From NCBI RefSeq assembly GCF_032854445.1, contig NC_088303.1, positions 9,491,501-9,555,500 of the forward strand: a stretch of DNA of 64,000 nt. Reading direction: 5' to 3'. The notes under the pieces were generated by a model that did no database searches, was not told where the DNA came from, and saw nothing but the letters and a program-made list of their open reading frames with translations. The DNA is from Liolophura sinensis (Eukaryota; Mollusca; Polyplacophora; Chitonida; Chitonidae). Each line of letters starts with the position of its first letter. Within the stretch, counting starts at the first letter, position 1. Position numbers and translations under genes: made by a program. Shown in pieces: positions 55,470 through 64,000 of this stretch.

Positions 55470-56287
55470 TGTCTCATTGGGGTGGAGCCGGTGTTAAGTC
55501 CGCGCTCCCATGAACGAGGCGCATGCGCGTGACATCACGTGCAAATCACGTCACGCACAAGGCGTCCTATGAGCGAGCGAGGTGCGTTACGCGTGACAGA
55601 CCAATGAGTGCAGCTCCTTCAGCTCGTTCGCGCCCACACGGACCCATGGGTGACCGCGCGGTCTTGGCGCCTGAATTTCGTTGACGTCCGCAGGGAGGGG
55701 TCATTGCTGAGAAGCGGGTGAGGGTGTGTCGTTGAGTCTGCGCTCAGAGCGAGACCCGTGATGCCACACGCGCCTGAGGCGTGCTCAGAGCTGATTTCGT
55801 TGACGTCCGCGCTGCGTAACCCATGGGCCAGGAGCGTGACGGTCCAATGAGCGAACGGATCCATGGGTGACCACGCGGTCTTGGCTTCTGAATTTCGTTG
55901 ACGTCCGCGCTGCGCAACCTATGAGCGAGGAGTGACGGATCCATGGGTGAGCACGCGGTCTTAGCGCCTGAATTTCGTTGACGTCCTTTCTGCGCAACCC
56001 ATGACCTTCAGTTCCTCCGAGGCGCATGCGCGTGACGGACCAATCACCGCAGTTCCTTCAGCTCCTTCGACGCGCACACCAATGAATGATAGGGGAGTGA
56101 AGACGTCGGCTTGTAAAGTTGGGTTGAGTTGTTCCTTCAACTCCAATTTGCGCTAAAACTGACCAATAGGCGTGCTCCATTTGCGCCAAAATTGACCAAT
56201 GGGTGACCGCGGTTTTGGCGCCGAAACTGACCAATGGGTGACCGTGTAGTTTTGGCCTCTGAATTTCATTGACGTTCGCGCTGACGG
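55470..56287 (+). promoter_or_regulatory. Promoter-like block of repeated CRE-like and CCAAT motifs
   Basis: GC-rich block with an imperfect unit (core GAATTTCGTTGACGTCC) near 55673, 55793, 55890, 55970 and 56258. Each unit holds TGACG, the CRE half site. CCAAT, usually as GACCAAT, occurs near 55601, 55846, 56040, 56078, 56160, 56196 and 56228, all on the plus strand. It ends just before a TATA box and the zinc-finger ORF. Protein binding is inferred from motif identity only. Confidence 0.6.
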
Positions 56288-56296
56288 TATAAATAG
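56288..56296 (+). promoter_or_regulatory. TATA box (TATAAATAG)
   Basis: Perfect TATAAATAG directly after the last CRE-like unit and upstream of the zinc-finger and polymerase reading frames. Position and context fit a core promoter; the start site is not determined. Confidence 0.6.
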
Positions 56297-56300
56297 AAGG

Positions 56301-56744
56301 TTGAGAGTGAGGGAGGAATGTGTCACCATTGGACGGCTTGATACGTGTGAGTGGAGGAATATACCCATCATTGCTTACGGAGGAGGAGGAGGAGGAGGAG
56401 AGGCTTCGGCGAAGGGGGAGTTTGCTTGTCGGACGTGTGCCAGGACCGTTTCCCGACGAAGCAATTGCCTGAGGCATGAGAGAGCGCAGCACACAGAGGA
56501 GGGAGGAGCGAGCTTGACGTTTCCTATCTCGGCGGCGCGGGGTGAGCTTACTTGCCGAACGTGCGACAGGCGCTTTTCCAGACGGGACGCATGGCTCAGG
56601 CATGAGCGGACGTACTATACCGAGGAGGGAGAGAGGTTCACGTGCCTTACCTGCGCCCGGAAGTTTCCTAGACGGACACATTTGATCCGGCACCAGCAGG
56701 CGCATGGGAAAAAGAAAAAAAAACCTACCCATGCGAAGGGTTAA
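56301..56744 (+). CDS. C2H2 zinc-finger ORF at the left of the Polinton-like element
   Basis: Open frame with a Gly run then three C2H2-type fingers: FACRTCARTVSRRSNCLRHE, LTCRTCDRRFSRRDAWLRHE and FTCLTCARKFPRRTHLIRHQ, with C-x2-C and H-x3/4-H spacing, and a Lys-rich end. No in-frame ATG opens it, so it may start upstream, use another start or be an exon. Zinc fingers are frequently attached to Polinton polymerase N-termini, and the polymerase frame lies 1.1 kb downstream on the same strand, so it may be the first exon of that gene. It is likely nucleic-acid binding; no cellular target can be proposed. Confidence 0.6.
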   Translation: MRVREECVTIGRLDTCEWRNIPIIAYGGGGGGGEASAKGEFACRTCARTVSRRSNCLRHERAQHTEEGGASLTFPISAARGELTCRTCDRRFSRRDAWLRHERTYYTEEGERFTCLTCARKFPRRTHLIRHQQAHGKKKKKPTHAKG

Positions 56745-57824
56745 CAAGGGTGTTTTACCGGTTGTGGGACTGGCGAGTGCATCAACGTGCTGAATACGCC
56801 AGGGTAAGTCACACACACATATACACGCACTAGTACCGTATAGTGTCGTATCGTATATAACTATAGTAGAGTATAAGCATAATACTGTATAGCTATAATA
56901 TAGTAAAACTACAGTAGGGTAATAGTACGGTCGCATAGCACGGTGACTGGGTGTAAAAGGTCTGGGGCGTGTGATGACGCGACACCCCACGTACAGTGTC
57001 AGCCAGCATGATGAACACGGCAGGGTAAGTCACACACTGGTAAAAAGCCAAACGGTTTTCAACACTGGGTCAGACACCGCAGCGCTTTGTATAAGTCACA
57101 CATGGCGTTATAGAATCGTGTTATTTACGTTCTTCCCTAGACCTGAAGGCCGCCGACTAAAACGGACATATTTATCATACGATGCAGTATAAACAAATGC
57201 CGTATTTCGTACTATGAATGGTCCAGTTTTCGAAGTGGCACAGCGAGTCTTACATAGCCGTATGTTTCCAAGTTATAAGCTTATTTTTTTACCTACATGT
57301 TGCCTAACACGTTTATGTGGCCATATTCTCTGGATTTGTTGCCTTTTATGTAACATGGAATAAAAAAATAATTACTGGACATTACAAATGGCGCTGTGTG
57401 GCTAATATAAGCCCACGTTTAAACGGAATGTGGTGGGTTCGAGTTGCGACACTTTTAATGTCCGAAAGCGCGAAAAATGGGTCTGTACATTTTATAGGCT
57501 ATGTTGAACTTGTTCTGTTTTCTTCATTTTACTTGGGGGAAATCATTATCGATGACAATTAAACACTTAATCATGTTTAAAAATGTAAACAAATTAGAGC
57601 TTGACAGTGTGGGAGACGATAGCTCTCGGGTTTTCACCGAACTCTGGGACATTCTGGCGAGCTTGTCAGGCCTACGTATAGTTATACCTTACTATACCAT
57701 ACTACAGTTATATTACACACTACTATAGGTATACCCTACTATACCATACTCTACTATAGTTATGCTATACTCACACACCACACCTAACCACACCACACCA
57801 CAGAGTTATACTATTTTTTCATAG
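56745..57824 (+). other. Possible intron between zinc-finger ORF and polymerase frame
   Basis: Two near-identical donor-like sites (CCAGG|GTAAGTCACACAC at 56804 and GCAGG|GTAAGTCACACAC at 57025) precede a pyrimidine-rich acceptor (TTTTTTCATAG, AG at 57823-57824), after which the polymerase frame is open. The rest is AT-rich with no other gene. Spliced use is an inference. Confidence 0.4.
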
Positions 57825-60314
57825 ACGGACGAGTTGAACAAGAAAAAAGTGGAAGAACCCCAGCGAGCCACCTCTAACCCAACCCAACCCAACTCCCTAT
57901 CTAAGACGATCAGCAAACCACGTTCACCGTCGACTATAGCTTTGGATACATCCTTCGCCACAAGGAGACTGGAAAGGTGCGTTACTTTTGACCCCACACC
58001 AATAACTCCCGGGTACTCGACGCTTAGTACCACGTTTAGAGTCGGGCTGACCCTGCGTGAACTCCTCACCCATCTCCCCAGCAAAGATCCACTCACCTGG
58101 ACGCAGCAACAACGCCCCAACACGAAATGGATCGTAGACCTCTCGACTGACGTGTTGTTTTTTGTCCACAAATTTCCCCATCAGCCCATCGGTGAAGGCG
58201 GGGTAACTTCACCGCCTTGCCTGGCGGCAAACTATGGGCTGCACACGCTAGTGGAAAGAGCTAATGGACCTTATAGGGACCATTTGTGTTTCTTTCGATG
58301 TTTGGCCGTCCATTTAGACAAGGCCAAACCCCAAAAACTGCGAGAACCAGGCTCGATATCACCACCGAATTTATCTGGAGGTGGCAGAGATGGAGCCTCT
58401 CAGTGCGCTGAACACGGTGGAAAAGCCTATTCAACGTGAACATTCAAGTGTACCAGCTCGTCCCCATGGACAACTTTTACTGGGCTCAACTCGTCCATCG
58501 CAGTGCACAGCGCTATGCTTCCACCATGCGGTTAAACCTTCACAATCAGTATTTCAGCTGCATCAAGGACATGGCTCGTTACACCAATCTTACACGTGTG
58601 AAGTATGCCATAAGACGTTTAATAAGCTGTATAAATTGCGACGGCACATTCAAACGTGCACCTACGCCGTTCGCCGATAGTACCCGGGATGTGTATTCCA
58701 CAATCAACCCAGTAATTTCGGAGTGTTTCAGACATGGGTATTTAGCTCCGGCCAGGGGACGACGGAATATTCCCTTACCGAGTATGTTACGACTTCGAAG
58801 CTTACCTGGTCCCTGTGAACGAAGCGATGACGGGCTCATCGGAATGGACGTCCCATCACATCCCCACGAGTGTCACCGTAAACTCCAATGTGCCCGACTA
58901 CGACCAGCCTGTGTGCTTCATCTCTACGGGTGATCCCCAAGCGCTCGTCGAACGGATGATGGTTTACTTCAATACAATCAGCAAGACCGGTAGCTCACAG
59001 AGAGCGTTATGCCTACATCCTGGACAAGTTAGACGAGCGCATCGATCCCAAAGACACCAAGACGTCTTACACTCGGCGGGCGCAATTGCACACATTTTTC
59101 CCCTGTATCAACCAGCTCCCCGTCCTCGGCTCCAACTCGGCCAGCTACGACTTCAACTTCATCAAGCAACAGCTTTACCTTCACCTGGTCAAGGCCGGTG
59201 ATTTGGAGTGGGTCATCAAGCGTAACAAAAATCACATGGCCCTCAGCACGCTGCAGCTGAAATTTCTGGACGTTCAAAATTACCTGGCCCCTGGCAGACA
59301 TCTCAAAGCAGACTTTTTTGTAAATGTGAGCGGAATGTCAACTCATATTTAAAAACACCAATGTGAGCCGGGAGGACACAGGCCCCGCCATGGCGAAGTT
59401 CACACGGGTGAAAGTCCGGTTCCAGGCGAATGCTGATCGGGAGTATATTCGGCACGGAAATTCTGCTGGCCACCCCATTACTGCAATGGTACCTCGCTCA
59501 GGGGTTGGTAGTGACCCGCGTCTACCAAGCGATGTACACGCCCAAGCGAGCTTTCCAAACATTTACGGACACCGTCGCCGGCGAGAAGGGGACACCGACA
59601 ATTCCTAGGCTCTCATCGGGGAAACGATGAAGTTATTGGGAAATTCCGGCTACGGCAAAACCGTGACAAACCAAGACCGACACGTGGATGTGAAAAACTG
59701 TGACCTGACGAAGACGCACAAGGTACTAGAAAGTGTACAGTGCCGTACCGTCGACCAAATCGATGAGACCTTCGAAGTGGTGAGCAGCAAGAGGACCATT
59801 CGTTACAACCTACCATTGCAAATAGGATGTATGAAGTTTTATTGTGATTTTATGACTCGTTTTATACAAGTACTGCGAGATTTTATGACTCCCAGTACTG
59901 CGAGATGGACACGGACTGGCCTGGCCTGACCCGGACTAGCAATCCTTGGTTAAACCTGAGCTGCGAGCGGTATACGAGGCGGAGCGGGACACATGGTTAC
60001 CTCGACGCGACCGCTACGAATTCGATAATCGCACGCCGGGGCTATTCAAAGTCGAGTGGACTGGTGACGTTATCGTCAGTTTGTGTTCGAAGAGATACTA
60101 CTGATACGGCGAGGAATCGAACACTAAAGGCAAGCTCTCCTGCAAAGGCGTTGGCGCTCGGGGTGGATAAGGACGTTTACATCTCCGCGTTGCGCAACCA
60201 CTAAAGCGCGAGTGGTTGTGAACCGAGGTATGCGTATGCGGCAAAAACATGTATTCCTACACACAACATAAAGAAGCTTTCACATATTTTTACGGGAAGC
60301 GCAAAGGTTTTGTT
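57825..60314 (+). pseudogene. polB: Decayed Polinton/Maverick-type DNA polymerase B
   Basis: Fragments in changing frames follow the domain order of protein-primed family B polymerases of Polintons. HLCFFRCLAVH (58281-58313) is the N-terminal signature. A C2H2-like knuckle is at about 58585-58680. The exonuclease region is at about 58770-59300 with SASYDF and LKFLDVQNYLAPG. The palm follows from about 59430, with GNSGYGK (motif B, about 59636-59656) and DTD (motif C, 59908-59916), and a C-terminal block near 60215-60314. Breaks include frameshifts near 58440, 58590, 58985, 59350-59430, 59620 and 59850-59960. About a kilobase expected between exonuclease and palm is missing, with palm motif A, and the C-terminus is cut off. 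It cannot encode a working polymerase. It is convergent with the capsid genes. Confidence 0.85.
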
Positions 60315-60936
60315 CGTTGATGAGGGTGTGGCCTTTAGGCACGAAGAAATGCTTGGTCAGCACGCAGCGGATAGGGTACTAGGCAGGGGCTTTGGCCAAC
60401 GCTTTCAAATGCCCCAGTTGAACACCGCTGGTGACTTTGACAGCGCACAAAGACCAACACCTCCTCCAAGCAGGTCTTGTAGTCGGGATCCTCATCAGAC
60501 ATCAAAGCAAACACGTCATTCGACGGGGTGAGTCGGATTCGGACGCTCACGTTATTCAGCGGGTGACCCGTTGCAGGAACATGTCACAATGAGGCGCCCC
60601 AGCATGTCAACCGACCGAATTTGTGCCGTGAGCTGCAGCTGTTTGTCAAATCCTGTGCTGGTCTTATCCGTCTCGTCAAACTTCCCTGGGGTGTCCGTAT
60701 GCCACAAGGCGGAGGACAGCTGGGTGCTCTTGGCCTCTTCGCCGTAAGACAACGTCTCCAAGTTGGCACGGTACGGGTACACGTTGGTGGAAGCGGTGAT
60801 GAGTTTGTCGTTCAGGGAGACGTCGACCTGTTGCTAAAGCGAATGCAGCCACAGGTTAGTCGAGCTCCAACGGAGTGGTCGCAACACTCGGCGTGGGGGA
60901 GAGCCATGGTATGCGAATGTCGGACATGACGCTTAT
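60310..60936 (-). pseudogene. Broken Polinton major-capsid-like gene (F54H12.2 family)
   Basis: Minus-strand pieces resemble the Polinton-encoded family known from C. elegans F54H12.2, which I take to be the double jelly-roll capsid candidate. A short N-terminal piece starts at ATG 60927 and stops after 23 codons. A middle piece (about 60552-60840) contains YPYRANLETLSYG and VDMLGRL. A C-terminal piece in another frame (60310-60550) contains VRIRLTPSNDVFALM. The N-terminal third is shortened, a frameshift lies near 60550, and the last 150 or more expected residues are missing because the sequence runs straight into the 3' end of the polymerase remnant. Confidence 0.7.
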
Positions 60937-61114
60937 ATTTAGCTAAATATATCCTGTGCGGAGCGTGGTTTGTTGCGTCGAGGTTGGCAGGAGAGAGTGT
61001 GTCTTCTGGGCCCAACGGGCAGGTGAGGACGAGTGGGAGCGGCGCGTCTTCATTGTCCTGCGTGCAGGTGACAGTGGGAGTATTCCGTCGGACCTTCCGT
61101 TTTATAAACGCCCC

Positions 61115-61405
61115 TCACACCCCGTTCGTCTTGCCCAGCAAGATGCGCTGGGCATAGCGACCGGCTTTGGCCACCAGCTGTCTTCCTCCCTTCAGAGCGC
61201 GTTGTTTCAAGGCCTGGCTCACCGGCACTCCCTCGTCCCACACGTCGTCCATGACTTTCAGTCCAGCAGGCTTTAACAAGGGCTGCGGCATTTTGATGAA
61301 ACTGCCAAGCAAGCCGTGAACACGCTGTACAACTTCACCCCGAAACACAGGTAACCCACGTCCGCCAACTTGCTTGGTGTAATAGTGGATGTAGGATCGG
61401 TACAT
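61115..61405 (-). CDS. Small Polinton virion-associated protein, C-terminal Arg-rich
   Basis: From the Met at 61405: YIHYYTKQVGGRGLPVFRG then LLGSFIKMPQPLLKPAGLKV, ending at TGA 61115. The YY-x-x-Q-x-G-x-G opening, Q-R-x-x-G-L-x-S-x-x block and P-L-L-K-x-x block match a short conserved protein that follows the minor capsid gene in many Polintons. It is in frame with the preceding capsid-like ORF with no stop between them, so it may be read as a fusion here. Confidence 0.6.
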   Translation of the reverse strand: MYRSYIHYYTKQVGGRGLPVFRGEVVQRVHGLLGSFIKMPQPLLKPAGLKVMDDVWDEGVPVSQALKQRALKGGRQLVAKAGRYAQRILLGKTNGV

Positions 61406-62144
61406 GGCGGGGTTGTCTACGGTAAGAGGTAATGCGCGCCGCTGTCGAAAGTGAAGTGTCAGCTCCACTTTACCGAGTTCAAATGCGACGGGTTGGCCCA
61501 TATCGTCCCTAATATCAATTTCCATCGTCCAGAAATGCATGCGCCGCATCGGGATGTATTTCACGTGTTGGAAGGTCCTGGGGATGTGTCCCGTACTGCC
61601 TTTTCGTTGTGACCAGCCGCAACTGAGGCGCCAGCATGTCTCCCACCACATGTGGTTCGACAATGTCCGTGTACACGTACAGCGTGGGTGTGGTGGCATG
61701 TAAATCCTCGGCACCGCTATGCAGCAGATCCGCCCGCCCCATGAGCCAATTGTACGGTGAATTCACAAGCTGCATCAGACGTGGGCTGAAACTGAGCCCC
61801 TGTTGTTTCTGAAACCGTAGGCTGTATTTCCGCTGCACATCATCGAAGGGATGTTTGTGTGGGTTAACAAGCCGGTCAGGCCCTTGGCAAGGTCTTTAGG
61901 TGAAGGGTAATAGCCTGCAATCAATGTTAACTGATGCTTAACGCGGTGCGGGTCCTCTTTGGAGTCTAAGACATACCAAACTTCGTCTTGCCGCAAGTTG
62001 AACCAGGTATTGTATTTCTACCAACCACATTCCCAGTCACCAGTCAAATGCATGGGCTGTGACAGTTGGGTGTTGAATTGTGTCAAGGTATCCCTGGTAA
62101 AGTATTTGAGCGAGCTGTTACTGGGCAGCGTGACGTAAAACATG
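61406..62144 (-). pseudogene. Broken Polinton minor-capsid/penton-like gene
   Basis: Starts at ATG 62144 with FYVTLPSNSS, and contains VYTDIVEPHVVGDMLAP and TLHFR, blocks of a conserved Polinton virion protein. Breaks: an in-frame TAG at about 62018-62020, a frameshift near 61800-61850 with apparent loss of a central segment, and another frameshift near 61570-61600. The penton/minor-capsid role is inferred from family position beside the major-capsid-like gene. Confidence 0.65.
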
Positions 62145-62630
62145 TTGGTGAGGTGATCTCCGGGCGCACTGACCGTCTTTCCATCTGGTGCCGGTATTTA
62201 ATACGGACTCCACTTTAGCGGGGGTACGATGGCTGGAGACGGACGCAGTCCGGGTCGCCACTGTTGTCGCACCTTGTGTCGGCGTGGCGTGGTGGTGGTA
62301 GTGGTTTTGGCGGGAGGAGGGCGAGAAAAGACCGTGAGGCCGTTCAGAGACCGTAATGTGGTAGGGGACTTTTTCGTCTCGGCTGGTGTGTCCATCTTTT
62401 CCCGCACTCAAAATCACCCACTCGCTGAAACGACCGACAGGCTTGGCGGCGGGCTGGTCCGTCGTCGGGCTTAGGTGTTGCGCGGCTTGGTATTGATTTT
62501 GAAACGCACGGTACCGTTGAAGGGTGTGATGATACCGCTGTATTTTCTCATCGTCCGAGAGAGTCGTGTCGTGGAGCATCGATGCCATCTCTTGGTCGAG
62601 CGCGTTGAGTGCTTTAACAGTACTGGGCAC
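62118..62630 (-). CDS. Polinton small conserved protein with helical N-terminus
   Basis: Open for 170 codons. ALDQEMASMLHDTTLSDDEK then an Arg/Gln/Tyr-rich helix (YHHTLQRYRAFQNQYQ) matches a short protein found between ATPase and capsid genes in many Polintons; the family usually has L-D-x-E-M-x-x-I-L. The C-terminal half is low complexity (His, Thr, Ser). The stop lies just beyond the start of the downstream capsid gene. Molecular role unknown. Confidence 0.55.
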   Translation of the reverse strand: MPSTVKALNALDQEMASMLHDTTLSDDEKIQRYHHTLQRYRAFQNQYQAAQHLSPTTDQPAAKPVGRFSEWVILSAGKDGHTSRDEKVPYHITVSERPHGLFSPSSRQNHYHHHATPTQGATTVATRTASVSSHRTPAKVESVLNTGTRWKDGQCARRSPHQHVLRHAAQ

Positions 62631-62970
62631 GGGGTACGGGGGAGACGGAGTACGGGAGTGATAGCCGCGTGAGCGTGTTTAAGAGCCGCGGCTCGACCGT
62701 TGCCAATATCTTGGCGTGAGGGTTGGTGCGGCCGTGAGGAGGGGGAACATTTTTCTTTACCAAGGTGCGAAGACCCGTCCTGTGCCGCTGTAACTTCCCC
62801 TTGAACGTTTCCATTTAACACATTCTTGGCACATTCACATAAACACCGAATTAAGACCGGATCGTTGCCGCGCCGCACGGCGCGTCAAATAGCGGGGTGG
62901 TTCGAGTCAGCAGGGACTGCAAGGGACCGTAACGTTGGAGCGATGCTTGACATCGCGGGTGGCTGAAATG
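62471..62970 (-). pseudogene. Polinton small conserved protein (ECxxNVLxGN family), frameshifted
   Basis: LIRCLCECAKNVLNGNVQ at about 62790-62855 is the core of a short protein encoded next to the packaging ATPase in many Polintons. Upstream sequence in a different frame (to about 62970) looks like its N-terminus, and downstream the frame runs through low-complexity sequence that overlaps the next gene. Function unknown. Confidence 0.5.
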
Positions 62971-63006
62971 GAAACAACTGATTCGGCAGATCGCGCGTAC
63001 GAAGTT

Positions 63007-63611
63007 TTATGACTTGGACAGGTAGACATGCTGAATCTCCCCGGGGAAGATGTGGGTGCGAAGTCGCAGGTGGTCGGGTATGGCTTGCTTTAAATCCACT
63101 AGCAAATACCCGTGAGGTTCGGCGGTGGCATCCTCAAATGCCTCGCGCACGTTCTGCGTCCGCCCCGAAGCCATCTGTTTAGCGATCGTGGTAATTTGAG
63201 ACGCGTCTCGCGGGTTTTTAAACAACACTAAGTAGTGTGCGTTCAGACTGATGGTACTATGATCTTTGGTTTTGTTGAACGAGTTTTGCACGATGTACAC
63301 CACGCTGATACTGATTCCACGCTGCCTTTGGTAAAGAGTTTTGTCATGCGTATTTCCGCTTCGGCTATCAAATCGTCCACGACGACTAACATCCGCTCTA
63401 CTGGGTCGAATGTTGACGGGTTAGGCACATTTTCTTCAAACCGAACGTTGGGTAACGTGGTGTACAACGGCTGCCACTCCCCGTAACAGCAGACTACGGT
63501 GTGCGGTGTGGGTGAATGAGAGCTTGAGCGTGCTGTTCCAACCGTTTCACAAACAACGACTATCCACACCTCGTCGGTCCGCTGACGATGCAGGTAAAGG
63601 GATGGTCCCAT
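63007..63611 (-). pseudogene. Broken FtsK/HerA-type packaging ATPase of the Polinton-like element
   Basis: Genome-packaging ATPase of the A32/FtsK-HerA group. In order: SGPTRCG of the P-loop region (about 63563-63583) followed at once by an in-frame TAG; GEWQPLYTTLP in another frame; Walker B LVVVDDL (about 63371-63389); a second frame change near 63290; then SLNAHYLVLFKNPRDASQI and a C-terminal RLRTHIFP to the stop at 63007. The gene is nearly full length but has at least two frameshifts and a lesion in the P-loop, so it should be inactive. Confidence 0.78.
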
Positions 63612-63639
63612 CGAGTATCCATGGGTGGAGAAGCTGGGT

Positions 63640-63998
63640 GAGTCAGTTCGGCTGGTCGTACGGGTGAGGGTGAGGGTGAGGTACAGTGCGAGAGGTCACT
63701 GTGGTCAGCGCCGCCGTCACCGCGGGCGGGGAGGGCGAGGCAGACGGACTGCTACTGCTGCTACTGCCGCTCCGCGCCGTATTGGGTGTGGAAACGGTGA
63801 TCGGTTCCAAGGAGTTGTTAGGGAGCGATGGTCGGTGACGCCGGTGGAGTTAAGGTGAACTGGGAAAATCCCGTAAAATTCAACCGGAGAGTGATGGCTT
63901 GGTCCGTGGACGCGTCTTGCTTGGCGGTAAACGCCTTGGTGGGAAACGGGGTGGAGGTCAGGTCTTCGCCCGAGACAGTGTTGTCAAGCCGACTCGCG
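63640..63998 (-). pseudogene. Unrecognised minus-strand frame upstream of the ATPase, frameshifted
   Basis: A frame open to the right edge (about 63818-63998, containing STPFPTKAFTAKQDASTDQ) stops, and an overlapping frame continues with a Ser/Pro-rich tail (TARSGSSSSSSPSASPSPP). Codon use and composition are like the neighbouring Polinton genes. I do not recognise the family. Confidence 0.35.
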
Positions 63999-64000
63999 CT

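Larger units (their letters stand above)
54336..64000. mobile_element. Degenerate Polinton/Maverick (adintovirus-like) element, right end outside window
   Basis: Gene set and arrangement (DNA polymerase B convergent with a minus-strand block of packaging ATPase, small conserved proteins and two capsid-type genes) define a Polinton. The GC level rises sharply relative to the AT-rich host DNA at about 55.45 kb. The left boundary is uncertain: no terminal inverted repeat or 6-bp target duplication could be paired because the other end is missing. Integrase and adenain-like protease are not in view. Nearly every gene is broken, so this is an old or relaxed copy. Confidence 0.82.

Noticed and set aside
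56058-56990. 310-codon minus-strand ORF, the longest in the window
   Set aside because: Antisense to the promoter block and zinc-finger ORF; low-complexity product with Ser/Pro runs from the GGA tract, no recognisable domain.
57806-58181. Minus-strand ORFs of 85-121 codons
   Set aside because: Antisense shadows of the polymerase N-terminal fragment.

Overview
The window looks like nuclear DNA from a lophotrochozoan animal (mollusc- or brachiopod-like; the species cannot be named from the sequence). The evidence is AT-rich DNA with long introns, GT-AG spliced genes whose exon phases agree, many copies of tRNA-headed SINEs with a conserved central domain of the kind seen across molluscs and related phyla, several MITEs, and an unusual density of minisatellites inside introns.

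Region 1 (1 to 21,053, minus strand) is most of one neprilysin/ECE-type M13 zinc metallopeptidase gene. I could place 18 coding exons that join in frame to 637 residues: a short cytoplasmic tail, one membrane anchor, the peptidase N domain, the NAYY motif and the HEITH zinc motif. The 3' end (second zinc ligand and C-terminal Cys/Trp) lies beyond the left edge. Its introns carry SINEs, two clear MITEs, a foldback element and at least eight tandem arrays. Two arrays start exactly at 5' splice junctions and repeat them.

Region 2 (21,054 to 31,241) is intergenic: SINEs, a TA-flanked MITE split by later insertions, and a mosaic minisatellite at 28.4-29.7 kb with an older outlier at 26.7-27.1 kb.

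Region 3 (31,242 to 48,254, plus strand) is a complete six-exon SLC35E2-like transporter gene of 363 residues. Its introns hold a 42-bp array, a 111-bp satellite, many SINEs and the remnant of a transposon with an N-terminal helix-turn-helix.

Region 4 (48,255 to about 54,335) has no recognisable gene; it holds a minisatellite, a TA tract and a SINE.

Region 5 (about 54,336 to 64,000) changes to visibly GC-richer DNA and is a decayed Polinton/Maverick (adintovirus-like) element that runs off the right edge. It has a promoter-like block of CRE-like and CCAAT motifs with a TATA box, a C2H2 zinc-finger ORF, a broken protein-primed-type DNA polymerase B on the plus strand, and, convergent on the minus strand, broken virion and packaging genes (major-capsid-like, minor-capsid-like, two small conserved Polinton proteins and an FtsK/HerA-type ATPase). 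The 3' ends of polymerase and capsid genes are fused by a deletion. No integrase, protease or terminal repeat is visible in the window.
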